From assembly GCF_014837235.1 (NCBI RefSeq), contig NZ_JACYFT010000002.1, positions 930,001 through 994,000 of the forward strand: a stretch of 64,000 nucleotides of DNA. Direction: 5' to 3'. The translations under genes and the position numbers were made by a program. The notes beneath the pieces are model-generated. The model was not told the origin of the DNA, ran no database searches, and saw only the letters and a program-made list of their open reading frames with translations. This DNA is from Limnohabitans radicicola (lineage in GTDB: Bacteria; Pseudomonadota; Gammaproteobacteria; Burkholderiales; Burkholderiaceae_C). This document shows, piece after piece, positions 9,678 to 18,166 of the stretch. Numbering within the stretch: position 1 is the first letter of the stretch; the number at the start of each line of letters is the position of its first letter.

Positions 9678-10046
9678 ACGAAAGGCATCATCTGCTTACA
9701 TCGGGTCATGACATCAATTTTCGTGATGACGATGGGCGCACTGCTTTGTATGTGGCAGTTTATGAAACTTACTATGGGCTAGCCATACACGCTACTTGAG
9801 CGTGGCGCAGATCCAAACATTCCAGACAACGAGTGCGACTTACCTCTGGATATCGCCAAGTACTCGCACCTTTACAGACGAAGTAACAATACAGAAATGG
9901 TGGATGCATTGGTGAAGGCTGGAGGAAAGTGCAAGGAAGGCCCGTCAGCTAGGGAGCTCCTTGATGACAAGATCTATGATGGATTTGCACAGGCCAGCGC
10001 AATGAAAAACCTTCTTTCTCTGATCGATAAAGCTAAGAAGGATTAG
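9674..10046 (+). pseudogene. Frameshifted ankyrin-repeat protein relic
   Basis: One frame reads GHDINFRDDDGRTALYVAV..., a clear ankyrin-repeat start, up to a TGA at 9797. A +1 shift near 9790 restores the pattern with LLERGADPNIPDN...LPLDIAK, a canonical repeat ending, and runs on to a TAG at 10044-10046 (C-terminus LIDKAKKD). No upstream start or N-terminal repeats remain, because the relic abuts the cadR stop. It looks like a broken 3' portion of a cytosolic ankyrin protein. It marks the boundary between the metal cluster and the prophage. Confidence 0.7.
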
Positions 10047-10087
10047 ATTCCCATGGATCCAGAAGGATTCCCGACCGCACAAACGAC

Positions 10088-10120
10088 AAAAAGCCCGACC
10101 TGTCCTAAGACAAGCCGGGC
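10088..10120 (-). terminator. Rho-independent terminator after the lysis genes
   Basis: On the minus strand a 12-bp stem (10120-10109 with 10104-10093, two G-U pairs) with a TTAG loop is followed by five T residues. It lies 7 bp past the Rz stop and would end the prophage late transcript. Confidence 0.85.
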
Positions 10121-10126
10121 TTCTGT

Positions 10127-10624
10127 TTAAGGTTCAATTGCTGATTGTTTTTGGTACCACCGCTGTACCTCAAGCAGCATCAGGGTGGTTTGGGCAGCGT
10201 CCTTGCTCAATTGAGCGCAACTCACCGCTCCCGCATCTCCAGCGGTAAGAGATAGAGCGTCGGCGGGGATGCTTGCAGCTCCTGCGGGAGCTTCGGAAAC
10301 GGCGGACAAATCCCTGTCACCGGCTGTGGTGATGTTGCACACCCCGCCAACATGAGCATCAGGCTGGCGATCAGCCAGTAGCTTTGACCTTTTTGCGTAT
10401 TCATTCGAGATTTCCTGCGTGATTTGAGATTGGGTCAACCGCACATCGGCGACGCGCTGCTCTTGCCTGGCCTGGGCCAGTGCGATTTTTTGCTTTTCGG
10501 CGTCCCAATTCTTCTGGACACGGGACTCGCCAACCTGCATCCCGCAAAGCAGCGCCATGGTCAAGAGAAGTGCGTCAAAGATGTGTGACCAGTTGGCCAG
10601 CAAGAATCGATTGAGCCAGTTCAT
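10127..10624 (-). CDS. Rz: Phage i-spanin (Rz-like)
   Basis: The start is MNWLNRFLL at 10624, because this ATG overlaps the endolysin stop (ATGA); the open frame upstream is a shadow of the endolysin gene. The 165-aa product has a single N-terminal membrane helix (about 12-30) and then a long charged coiled-coil region (DAEKQKIALAQARQEQRVAD), the layout of inner-membrane spanins. It completes host lysis by fusing inner and outer membranes with its partner Rz1, encoded inside it in another frame. Confidence 0.82.
   Translation of the reverse strand: MNWLNRFLLANWSHIFDALLLTMALLCGMQVGESRVQKNWDAEKQKIALAQARQEQRVADVRLTQSQITQEISNEYAKRSKLLADRQPDAHVGGVCNITTAGDRDLSAVSEAPAGAASIPADALSLTAGDAGAVSCAQLSKDAAQTTLMLLEVQRWYQKQSAIEP
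10222..10404 (-). CDS. Rz1: Phage o-spanin (Rz1-like lipoprotein) nested in Rz
   Basis: This 60-aa ORF lies wholly within Rz in a different frame. It has a lipoprotein signal peptide with lipobox LAGC (Cys22) and a short Pro-rich mature part (ICPPFPKLPQELQASPP), exactly the profile of outer-membrane Rz1 spanins. Nested overlap is the classical lambda-type arrangement. The product should be anchored in the outer membrane and bind the Rz C-terminus across the periplasm. Confidence 0.85.
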   Translation of the reverse strand: MNTQKGQSYWLIASLMLMLAGCATSPQPVTGICPPFPKLPQELQASPPTLYLLPLEMRER

Positions 10625-11085
10625 GCCGCACCTCCGTCCAGATACAGTAGGTTGTGCTGCTTGATCAAGCCAATGACCTTGTCCGCATAAGCCGGGTCGG
10701 TGGCATAGCCTGCCTGCGCCAGCGTCTTGGCAAACGCCTGGGCAGTGGTGCAAGCAAAGCAGGCCTTGTAGCGGGGGTTGCGCTTGAGGAACGTGGCGTG
10801 ATCGTCGATGCTGGCCTGCCAACTCGGATACTTGCGCCAAAGGGCTGGCACCACCACCCACTGCCCCTTGATGAACTCCTTGGTGTTCAGGGTCAGGGTC
10901 TGACCGCGCCAGAGGCTATCAGCTTTGATGCCGAAGAGGTTGTTGCCGTTCCTCGCAAGGCCAGATTCTCCCCAGGCAGATTCAAGCGCGGCCTGCGCGA
11001 TCGTGATGCTGGCAGGAACACCCGTGGCTTTGAATGACGCGACTGCGGCCGTGGTGAGCCGCATGATGAATTCCGTCGGACTCAT
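10621..11085 (-). CDS. Phage endolysin, glucosaminidase (FlgJ-like) domain
   Basis: The 154-aa protein is a single glucosaminidase domain (about 8-145). The segment AALESAWGESG carries the catalytic Glu, and GNNLFGIKA is the family's second conserved motif. It cleaves peptidoglycan glycan strands during lysis. There is no signal peptide, so release depends on a holin. It overlaps the upstream holin candidate and the downstream Rz by 4 bp each (ATGA), forming a compact lysis cassette. Confidence 0.88.
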   Translation of the reverse strand: MSPTEFIMRLTTAAVASFKATGVPASITIAQAALESAWGESGLARNGNNLFGIKADSLWRGQTLTLNTKEFIKGQWVVVPALWRKYPSWQASIDDHATFLKRNPRYKACFACTTAQAFAKTLAQAGYATDPAYADKVIGLIKQHNLLYLDGGAA

Positions 11086-11465
11086 ATCATCTCCTTCACA
11101 TCCTTGGCGATCTCATCGATCGAGGCATCACGGCGCTTGGCAATGAAGTTGAAGACCCACCGAACGATGGCCCATCCCGGCAATCCACAGCCAAAGATCA
11201 CCCCACCCATGGCGTACAGACCCATGGTGGAGAACGCCCAGTCATGCAGCTGGAAATGCTCAATGACGATGGCACCCCCACCGATGCTGGAGACCACGGT
11301 GCTGATCAGGCCCACAGCCCACTCTCTGAAACTGCGAGGCGGAGTCATGAGCATCACCACCACGGCAGCAAGGGTGGCTCCCCCGGCGGCAGCGGCAGCA
11401 GCCCCGCCAATGGCTTTGTAGGCCGCTGCTGCACCAGCGACTCCTGTGCTTGCGGGTTCGGGCAT
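11082..11465 (-). CDS. Putative phage holin
   Basis: The start is MPEPASTG at 11465, with AGGAGAG just upstream; an upstream in-frame ATG has no such site. The 127-aa protein has an Ala-rich N-terminus and two or three hydrophobic segments (about 25-42, 55-70 and 82-108, the last with GLYAMGGVIFGCGLP), ending in a charged tail (KRRDASIDEIAKDVKEMI). Size, membrane profile and position directly before the endolysin fit a holin. It does not clearly match a named holin family, so the call rests on context. Confidence 0.6.
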   Translation of the reverse strand: MPEPASTGVAGAAAAYKAIGGAAAAAAGGATLAAVVVMLMTPPRSFREWAVGLISTVVSSIGGGAIVIEHFQLHDWAFSTMGLYAMGGVIFGCGLPGWAIVRWVFNFIAKRRDASIDEIAKDVKEMI

Positions 11466-11477
11466 ATCTCTCTCCTT

Positions 11478-11511
11478 AAAAAAGAAAGCCACCAGGACAA
11501 ACCTTGGTGGC
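11478..11511 (-). terminator. Hairpin plus U-tract just before the holin gene
   Basis: The stem GCCACCA/TGGTGGC (11511-11505 and 11494-11488, extendable inward with AGG/TCC) is followed by TTTCTTTTTT and immediately by the AGGAGAG site of the holin gene. It can act as a terminator or as an RNA-end stabiliser, and would separate lysis gene expression from tail genes. Confidence 0.75.
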
Positions 11512-11543
11512 GGGTGGCGAAATGGGATAAGGGCTCTGCCCGG

Positions 11544-11762
11544 CTACGTGCAGGTCATCAAAATGGGTACGGTGGCAACCGCTGCCCCCGCGTTGATGTC
11601 GTGGATCACATCCACAAAGACCCTGGTTAGTGCTGCTGTGGCAGTCCCGGTTTGCAGAGCAGCAATGGATTCGGCATAAACACGCTGGTACTGGGCTGTG
11701 GCCGAACCTGCATTCAGGGATCCGACCGTCTCAGCAAAAACGAAGTCGTATTCAACCGCCAT
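11544..11762 (-). CDS. Small phage protein of unknown function
   Basis: This 72-aa ORF begins 1 bp after the tail-fibre-like gene ends and has a purine-rich GGGAGATTGAG before its ATG. The protein is Ala/Thr-rich, lacks Lys and has two roughly similar halves (GSLNAGSATAQYQRVYAES and AALQTGTATAALTRVFVD), suggesting an internal repeat of about 23 residues. It has no signal peptide or clear membrane helix. It is probably a small virion or chaperone component, judging only from its place between tail and lysis genes. Confidence 0.55.
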   Translation of the reverse strand: MAVEYDFVFAETVGSLNAGSATAQYQRVYAESIAALQTGTATAALTRVFVDVIHDINAGAAVATVPILMTCT

Positions 11763-11763
11763 C

Positions 11764-12780
11764 TCAATCTCCCATGCCCAACTGCATGGCGTTCACGGCA
11801 GCAGCGTTCCATGCCGTGCCACTGGCATCGGTCATAAAGGGAGACTGAAACAAGGCCAACGCACCGACTGGCAGCGTCAGGGTGGCGCCCGAGATGGTGG
11901 TGGTTCCGGTCTTGAGCTTTGGGATCAGGCTGGTGGTGCCCGAGCCCGAGTTCTGGCCGTAGTAGTTGCCCACTACAGCGTTCACGTCCACCGGGGTGTA
12001 ACTCAAGGGCGGGAACTTGTAGAGGTCGATGTTGCCGGCACCTGCGTCACTCACGTAGTTTCCGGAGGTGTAGCCGCCGTTGACCATCGCGTAATGCGCC
12101 GTGCCCGTTTTCGGGGTGAACTGGGCCAGATCGCCGTCGGCGTTGGGCAGCAGTGTGGAGATGCGGCGAGGCCCCAGCGGGTACGTATTGAAGGAGGTGC
12201 CTTGATCGTCCCAGACAATGACGTCATCGATCCATGCCGTACCTCCAAACACATAGCCACCCCCAAAGGTGATGGTCGAAATCGCTGCTGCAGCCCCCAG
12301 GTTGGCCGTGACCGTGCCCTGCAAGATCCCGTCCACATACAACTGGGCCGAACCACTGGCGCCGTTGAGCTGGTACTCCAGCTCGATCCAATGAAAGCTG
12401 GTGTCCGTCATGGCAATCGTGCTGGTGATCTGCGCCGTCGTGGCGCCGAGGGTGGTCACGACCAGCATTCCCGAGGTATTCATGCCCAGGATGTGGCTGT
12501 TGTTGAGCGCCAGGATGGGGTACGAGGTATTGACCCCGTTGGGAGCCGCTCCTGTCCCGTATTTGTAGCTCATGCCAATGCGCACCTTGGCTCCACTGGG
12601 AATGCTCACGGATTTGATGATCGACATCGAATAGGGGTTGGACGCAGCGCTGGTCAGCGCCCCTCCCCCAAAACGCCCACCGGTGGTCGAGATGTTGGTC
12701 TGGGTCACGGTGTTCCAGCGGATATTCAGGTTGGCCGTCGTGGCATAGCTGTCCATCCCGTCACAAAAGCGAAAGGTCAT
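11764..12780 (-). CDS. Phage tail fibre-like protein with LamG-type fold
   Basis: The 338-aa protein is rich in Gly, Thr, Ser and Asn. Residues about 40-200 look like a concanavalin A/LamG jelly roll: alternating beta strands with SFHWIELEYQLNGASGSAQ, a LYVDG turn, and a TAWIDDVIVWDD strand near the end. Such modules bind carbohydrate, so a surface-recognition role is likely. It follows two other tail genes on the same strand. The specific ligand cannot be inferred. Confidence 0.65.
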   Translation of the reverse strand: MTFRFCDGMDSYATTANLNIRWNTVTQTNISTTGGRFGGGALTSAASNPYSMSIIKSVSIPSGAKVRIGMSYKYGTGAAPNGVNTSYPILALNNSHILGMNTSGMLVVTTLGATTAQITSTIAMTDTSFHWIELEYQLNGASGSAQLYVDGILQGTVTANLGAAAAISTITFGGGYVFGGTAWIDDVIVWDDQGTSFNTYPLGPRRISTLLPNADGDLAQFTPKTGTAHYAMVNGGYTSGNYVSDAGAGNIDLYKFPPLSYTPVDVNAVVGNYYGQNSGSGTTSLIPKLKTGTTTISGATLTLPVGALALFQSPFMTDASGTAWNAAAVNAMQLGMGD

Positions 12781-12801
12781 GAATTGCTCCTTGAATGGTG
12801 T

Positions 12802-13512
12802 TCAGCGGGTGGCAGCCAAGGTGAGCGACACATTGGCCAAGGCCGAATCCGCTGGCGACTGGTTGGTTAGGGTGAGGACGTTTCCAGCGGCAAAGCTCAC
12901 GCTGGATGCGAAGGTGAAAGTGGCCGAGGCAGATCCGGAAGCGAAGTTGACAGTGCCGATCGATGTCCCGTTCTTGGCCAACGTCAGCGTGGTGGCAGCG
13001 GCCGCCGAAGTGATCGAAGAACCATAGGAACCTGTGAGGCCTGAGGGCAAGGTGATGGCACGCGGCACGATGATCCGGCCCATGACCTGGTTGGCTGTGG
13101 GCACGCCCGGAAAAAACATCAGCAGGTCATACGGCGTGGAACCGGGTGCGAGCAAGCCGGCAGGCGCATAAGAGCGCTCATCGGTATAGGAGGTGACCAT
13201 GGTGGCACCTGTCACCACCAGGTACAGCGGGATCTTGCCCGCCGTGAAACCGGTGGTGTTGGCGGTGACTGCCCCAGTGGCGGCATCGGCCATCAGGTAA
13301 TTGGTGGTGCTGGCCGTGAGGGTCACCGTGCCATTGGCGATCTGGCCGTTGTACCAGCCGCCGTAGTAGCCCCAGGTCAACCCTGAGGAGGTGCTGGCAC
13401 GCCTTGCCCAGAGCATAGCGGGGCTGGCCGCGTCAAAGAGCGCATTGGCCAGCACCTCCTTGCTGCTCTGGTTGGTGGCGATGGTGTCGATCAGGGTGGT
13501 GCTGTTGGACAT
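12802..13512 (-). CDS. Phage tail-associated structural protein
   Basis: The 236-aa product begins MSNSTTLIDTIATNQ and contains GLTWGYYGGWYNGQIANGTV, a motif seen in tail fibre or tail-tip proteins of related siphoviruses. The rest is Ala/Thr/Ser-rich and beta-prone. It lies 15 bp downstream of the large tail-tip gene and 21 bp before the LamG-like gene, so it is likely part of the host-recognition device. No catalytic motifs are visible. Confidence 0.6.
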   Translation of the reverse strand: MSNSTTLIDTIATNQSSKEVLANALFDAASPAMLWARRASTSSGLTWGYYGGWYNGQIANGTVTLTASTTNYLMADAATGAVTANTTGFTAGKIPLYLVVTGATMVTSYTDERSYAPAGLLAPGSTPYDLLMFFPGVPTANQVMGRIIVPRAITLPSGLTGSYGSSITSAAAATTLTLAKNGTSIGTVNFASGSASATFTFASSVSFAAGNVLTLTNQSPADSALANVSLTLAATR

Positions 13513-13527
13513 GAATGACCTTGTTGA

Positions 13528-16500
13528 TTACCGCTGTGCTGAGGCCGTGGCGGTGTGCCCCAGCACCCCTTGGTCGCTGTTCTGTGCCACGGTGAAGGTG
13601 ATGGTCTGCCCGGGTGTGAAACCGTCTGCGGTGATCGTCGCGTCGGGGTAGACCCATGTTTGGGCGGCCGTGACGACCAAGGTTCTGACGAGCGCCACAC
13701 CATTGAAGACCTGCACCTGATAGGACTCGGTGCTCTCATCGAGCGGGACATCCGTGCCATTGAGCCAAGCGGCGTTCACCCTCGCCCGCCGGGTCCAGAC
13801 CAGGGTGATGTCAGCTACTGAGGTAGCAGAGCCTTTGTTGGCAAAGAAGCCCGAGGGCGCCAGCGGCCGCACGCAGGCTTCGCTCACGGTGACCGAGACC
13901 GCATCGGCGGTGCTGGCCGTGCGCCCCAGCGTCACCGGCAAGACCTTGAGGGTCTGGCCCAGATCGGACAGGTTCAGGGGCAGCTTGTAGAGGGTGCTTG
14001 CGCCCAGCAGCACGAACAATTCGCCACTGGCGTGCGACGCAATAGCCCACTCGGTGCCCTGCCTTCCTCGCAAGAATCCGCTGAGCTGGTAGGTCCCGGT
14101 TCCCGTCAGCGTGGCCGTGCGGAAATAGACCAGCTCGCGGCCGATCATGGCCACATTGACCCCGGCAAAGAGGCCCGCGCTGTCGGTGCTGGTGAGCACC
14201 CCATTGGCCATGCGCACGGTCACGGTGCTCGATTCATCGGGTTGATTGCCCCCGGAAAAGTTGCCCAGCACGCTGTCGGTAAAGCCGATGGTGGCGGCTA
14301 CCGTCTGGGTCTGAAACGGGGTGAAGGACACACCGTCACGCGAAATCTGCAACTCGCAACCCGGCCATGAGCTGTCATAGCCGCAGGCAGCCAGGTACAG
14401 GGCCTGCGAGGTGTCCGTATCGCGCAGGGGTGGCGCATCGATGATGGCCAGCCGGGTTCCCCCGGCATAAGACACCACTGGGGTCACATAGCCCGTGGCC
14501 GCTCCCCCGACGGTGGTGGGCGTGGAACTGTAGAGCGAGGGGTCCTCGGACACAGCGGTCCAACGCAACTGCCCCTGGCCATTGTTCTCGCAGCGGGTCA
14601 GGCGCGCTACGGCGCTGTAGCCTGTGTCTGGCTCGATGAGCGTGACGACATCTGAAGGCTCGTAACGCATGTAGGCCAGCGAGGTGGCAAAGGTGTAGGT
14701 CGTGCGGGCAACCCACTGGCTCCAGAGCATGAGCTCGCAACGCTGGCGGGCATCGTCATCGGTGAGCACCACGGGCAGCTGGAATGCGGTTTTCTGCACA
14801 CTGGGCGTGACCGAGCGAAAAGCCCGCTGGGTGGCGTTCTCGTAGTCGTTTTGCGCCCCCGGATAGGTCATCTCGACCACCTGCGGCAGGTCCACCTCCT
14901 GCGTGCGGGCGGCCACCAGCGGGTTCAGGCTCTCCTCAGCCGATTTGCTGGCCGCAGCGCCCAAGTCGGCAGCCGGGATGGTGACCACTGAGGCCGTGCC
15001 CCGCTTGACGAACTTGAGCTTGGCATTCGTGTCTGTGGCATCCACAAAGTAGGCCGTCATCAGGGGCTGCAGATTGCTTTTGGCGCTGGAGCGGTTGGTG
15101 ATGGCGTAGCCGCGCACCTTGTCGGTGAGCTGGGAGGTGTCGTACTGACTGGCCTGCAGCCCTGCCCTGCTGGCCACATCCCCCACGATCGAGGACAAGC
15201 TCACACCGTTGGTGTCCAGCGATGCGTGGGCCAGGTACATGCTGATGGCGCCACTTGAAGTCCAGTCGCTGTAGAGGATGGTGGATTCGTTGAGCACCGT
15301 GATGGAACTCACGATGGGCGTTCCTGTGAACCAGAACAGGTTGGTGCTGGTGCCTGCAGCCAGATCGATGCGCCAAATGCCCGTGCCGTTGACGACCACA
15401 TAGATGAGGCTGTCGTTGATCACATGGCCGATCGAAATCCCGTTGGGCACCCCGCTCATGGCCGTGCCGACATAGGCCAGCGTGTCCTTGTTGAACTTCT
15501 CGATGGTGCCGGTCACCACGTTGGCGACGTACACATGGCTCACCCCAATGCCAAGTACCGTCCATGGCCCTGTCAGGCTGGAGGTGGTGAGCACGCCCGA
15601 ATTCAAATCAAACCGGTACAGGTTGTAGGAAAACCCGCCGTAGCTGTTGGTGACCCAGATGAGGTTGCCCGATTTGAAAAAGCAGGTGGTGCCACCGCCG
15701 TAGGGCAAATTGGGGATGGTGGTGTCGGTGGACAGGCCTGTGGTCGCATCCACCCAGCGCATGGTCAGGTTGCCGCGCACAAGCGCCCCGGGCACATCAC
15801 TGCGGCCATTCGCTGGGAAATCCCCAGGAGAGCCGCCTGACAAGGCCCCGTTGGGGCTGGCGCCATAGGGCGTGAGGGTTTCCAGGCGCACCCCTGAGTA
15901 GCCGTAGTAGTAGCCCCAAGCCATGGCCAGGGTGCTGGTGACCGACAGGCATGGGGCCGAATAGAAGGTGCTGAGCGTCGTGGGGTAGTTCCAGGAGGAG
16001 ACGAGCTGGGTTGTCCAGGTGGTGTTGGACGCCGTGACGACCTCAAAGGACAGGCTGGGCAGATAGTTGCCGTAGGGCGCAAGGTCAAAGTCGGTGAAGA
16101 CCGCATAAGCGAGCCCCCGGTAGCCGGGCACGTTGCCCACGCCCAGGTAGCTCTCCATGGTCGGATCGGCCGCCTGCAGTTCATCGCCGGTGTAAATGCG
16201 GATGCCATCAGCTTGTGTGGCGCTGGCCAGCACGCTGGAGGCGGTGGCATTCGCCCCCATGTCGTAGATCAGCTTGCTGTTGGCCCAGATGCGGCGCACG
16301 CCCACGATCGGGCCTTCGCACAGGCCCACGGCAAAGGACAGCGAGTAGGAATAGGTGGTGGAGGTGGGGCCGCCTTTGCCGCCTTGCGTCTGGGAATGCT
16401 CCACCGGAGTGCCCGCCCAGATCACGTTGCCCGCCATGCGGTAGGTGCCGTAAATCAGGGGAATGGGCTGACCATAGGCGCTGTTTTGCACCTTGAGGTC

Positions 16501-16644
16501 GGCCATGTGGGGGCCTTCGACGTGCTGCGGAAACAGCACGGAGCCGACCAGGCTGCCAGCCATCCAGCCCCATTGGGCGCCCGCCGGGCCGCCCACGGCA
16601 AAGCCGATCGCAGCGCCTGCGACCGAAACGGCAAGTTGCGCCAT
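13528..16644 (-). CDS. Tail tip / host-specificity protein, GTA-like
   Basis: The start is MAQLAVSVAGAAIGF at 16644, whose ATG shares a base with the preceding stop (TGATG). The 1038-aa protein opens with a Gly/Ala-rich membrane-like segment. It has a GQPIPLIYGTYRMAGNVIW strand region typical of central tail hub proteins. Around residues 600-720 it carries the 'putative phage tail protein' domain (AEESLNPLVAARTQEVDLPQ and, further on, ELMLWSQWVARTTYTF), similar to the last baseplate protein of gene transfer agents. It probably forms the tail tip and contacts the host receptor. Confidence 0.8.
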   Translation of the reverse strand: MAQLAVSVAGAAIGFAVGGPAGAQWGWMAGSLVGSVLFPQHVEGPHMADLKVQNSAYGQPIPLIYGTYRMAGNVIWAGTPVEHSQTQGGKGGPTSTTYSYSLSFAVGLCEGPIVGVRRIWANSKLIYDMGANATASSVLASATQADGIRIYTGDELQAADPTMESYLGVGNVPGYRGLAYAVFTDFDLAPYGNYLPSLSFEVVTASNTTWTTQLVSSWNYPTTLSTFYSAPCLSVTSTLAMAWGYYYGYSGVRLETLTPYGASPNGALSGGSPGDFPANGRSDVPGALVRGNLTMRWVDATTGLSTDTTIPNLPYGGGTTCFFKSGNLIWVTNSYGGFSYNLYRFDLNSGVLTTSSLTGPWTVLGIGVSHVYVANVVTGTIEKFNKDTLAYVGTAMSGVPNGISIGHVINDSLIYVVVNGTGIWRIDLAAGTSTNLFWFTGTPIVSSITVLNESTILYSDWTSSGAISMYLAHASLDTNGVSLSSIVGDVASRAGLQASQYDTSQLTDKVRGYAITNRSSAKSNLQPLMTAYFVDATDTNAKLKFVKRGTASVVTIPAADLGAAASKSAEESLNPLVAARTQEVDLPQVVEMTYPGAQNDYENATQRAFRSVTPSVQKTAFQLPVVLTDDDARQRCELMLWSQWVARTTYTFATSLAYMRYEPSDVVTLIEPDTGYSAVARLTRCENNGQGQLRWTAVSEDPSLYSSTPTTVGGAATGYVTPVVSYAGGTRLAIIDAPPLRDTDTSQALYLAACGYDSSWPGCELQISRDGVSFTPFQTQTVAATIGFTDSVLGNFSGGNQPDESSTVTVRMANGVLTSTDSAGLFAGVNVAMIGRELVYFRTATLTGTGTYQLSGFLRGRQGTEWAIASHASGELFVLLGASTLYKLPLNLSDLGQTLKVLPVTLGRTASTADAVSVTVSEACVRPLAPSGFFANKGSATSVADITLVWTRRARVNAAWLNGTDVPLDESTESYQVQVFNGVALVRTLVVTAAQTWVYPDATITADGFTPGQTITFTVAQNSDQGVLGHTATASAQR

Positions 16645-17072
16645 CAGTGAACTCCGGGGAATCTGTAAAAACCTGCGGCCTGCGCCCACCACCAGGCGTC
16701 CATGCCGTGCTCGACCACCTTGCGTCGAGGCAGGTAGGCGTGGATCAAATGCTCGGGGGTGCTGAGAATGCCCAAATGCCCCGGGTGCGCGTCGAATGTG
16801 AAAAGCAGCACGTCCCCGGCAGCCAACTCCTCGCGGGTGATGCTTTTCATCTGCATGTCGCAGTGCCTGCGCAACGACTCGCCATCGGGTCGCATGGTGT
16901 AGCCCATGACATCGAAGTCGGACAGGCCCAATTCCTGCGCCACGCCAACCAGGAGGCCTGCGCAGTCCACCCCTACCCCTTTGAGCCTGCCCTGGTGGTG
17001 GTAGGGCGTGCCCAGCCAGCTGCGGGCGGTGCGCACCACATCGTCTGCAGTCACCTTCATTTGCGGGTTCAT
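16644..17072 (-). CDS. Tail-associated NlpC/P60 peptidase
   Basis: The start is MNPQMKVTADD at 17072, overlapping the upstream stop by 4 bp (ATGA); the longer frame upstream is a shadow of the DUF2163 gene. The 142-aa protein is an NlpC/P60 domain with catalytic Cys in GVDCAGLLVGVAQ and His in HPGHLGIL. Tail-tip peptidases of this type cut peptide cross-links of peptidoglycan during DNA injection. Its place between DUF2163 and the tip protein copies the order in gene transfer agents. Confidence 0.9.
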   Translation of the reverse strand: MNPQMKVTADDVVRTARSWLGTPYHHQGRLKGVGVDCAGLLVGVAQELGLSDFDVMGYTMRPDGESLRRHCDMQMKSITREELAAGDVLLFTFDAHPGHLGILSTPEHLIHAYLPRRKVVEHGMDAWWWAQAAGFYRFPGVH

Positions 17073-18157
17073 TTGCTCTGGGGCCTCAGAATCGAGTCGG
17101 TGCCCGGGATGTAGGGCTCGCCCCGGAAGTTCAGGAAATTGCCAAAGCGCTGGCGGCAGGTAGTGGCGGTCTTGTCGCAGCCAGCCACCAGGGTGTAGGT
17201 GTCGCCCACGCTGATGGGATAGGTCATGGGCAGCGCCAGGGTGATGGATCCCGGCGAGAACTGGCGCACGTCCATGCGGTAGCCCGCGTTCTGGCCGGTG
17301 AGCCACAGCAGCGTGCCGTAGGTGAAGTAGCCCTGCGCATAGGTCATGGCGATGGTGACCTGCGTGCCCGCATTGATGCTGTTGAAGGTGTAGACGCCAG
17401 CGGTCACGCTGTACTGGCCGACGGCCGGAGCACCCGTGACTTTTGTGAAAACTGCACCCGTCTGGGCATTGGTCACCCCGGTGTCTGACGCCCAACTGCC
17501 GCCTTGCGGGATCACGGGCGTGATGGTCCAGGGGTTGGCGCTGGGGATGGTGTAACCAGGCGAGGTGTAGGGCAGCACAGGGCCGGCCTGCGTCATGGAA
17601 GTGTCGGCAAAGACCCGGGCATTGGTCACGCCGGTCACGGCTCCAGAGAACGTCAGGGGCGTGAGGTTGACCTTGCAACGGCTGTCACCCAGCTGCGCGC
17701 GGCAAGTGGAAGAGTACAGCGAGCCCATCTCCTGAGTGAGCAGCTGAGCCAAGCCCCGCAACTCGGCCACGAACTGGCCACGCTTCAAGGTCACCTGCCC
17801 CAGCACCCCGGTGGTGAGCGGCAAGACGCCCATGGAGAGGTCCATGTAGTTGACCAGGTACAGGGTGACGGCTGCGTAGTCCCACAGCCCCGCCATCACA
17901 TCGGCGCGCGTGATGGCCGAGTGGTCAAAGACGGCGGTGACTTCCTGGTTGCTGTTGGAGAGGTCATCGGACCAGACCATGGCCGAGGAAGTGTGGCCAC
18001 CGGTGCTGGCATACGTGACACCCGAGACCGTGAGGTCCGAGTCGTGGTCGGAGAAACCAAAGACCTGGCCGTCGCGCCGGGTGATCTTCCACAGCGTGGC
18101 AGTGGTCAGCACCTCCCCCGCCAGATGGGCAGTCAAGGCAGTGGAAATGGTTCTCAT
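17069..18157 (-). CDS. DUF2163 tail protein (GTA baseplate-like)
   Basis: This 362-aa protein matches the phage phiJL001 Gp84-like / DUF2163 family. The N-terminal domain runs MRTISTALTAHLAGEV...WKITRRDGQVFGFSDHD, and the C-terminal part has CDKTATTCRQRFGNFLNFRG. The conserved cysteines (STCRAQLGDSRC and CDKTATTC) bind metal or form disulfides in GTA hub proteins. It is a structural part of the tail tip. It lies between DUF2460 (9 bp gap) and the NlpC/P60 gene (4-bp overlap). Confidence 0.9.
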   Translation of the reverse strand: MRTISTALTAHLAGEVLTTATLWKITRRDGQVFGFSDHDSDLTVSGVTYASTGGHTSSAMVWSDDLSNSNQEVTAVFDHSAITRADVMAGLWDYAAVTLYLVNYMDLSMGVLPLTTGVLGQVTLKRGQFVAELRGLAQLLTQEMGSLYSSTCRAQLGDSRCKVNLTPLTFSGAVTGVTNARVFADTSMTQAGPVLPYTSPGYTIPSANPWTITPVIPQGGSWASDTGVTNAQTGAVFTKVTGAPAVGQYSVTAGVYTFNSINAGTQVTIAMTYAQGYFTYGTLLWLTGQNAGYRMDVRQFSPGSITLALPMTYPISVGDTYTLVAGCDKTATTCRQRFGNFLNFRGEPYIPGTDSILRPQSK

Positions 18158-18166
18158 GCGTAGCCT

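Noticed and set aside
10625..10861. N-terminal extension of the Rz frame
   Set aside because: It lies inside the endolysin gene and reads as shadow sequence; the ATGA overlap at 10624 and the membrane helix directly after MNWL fix the start.
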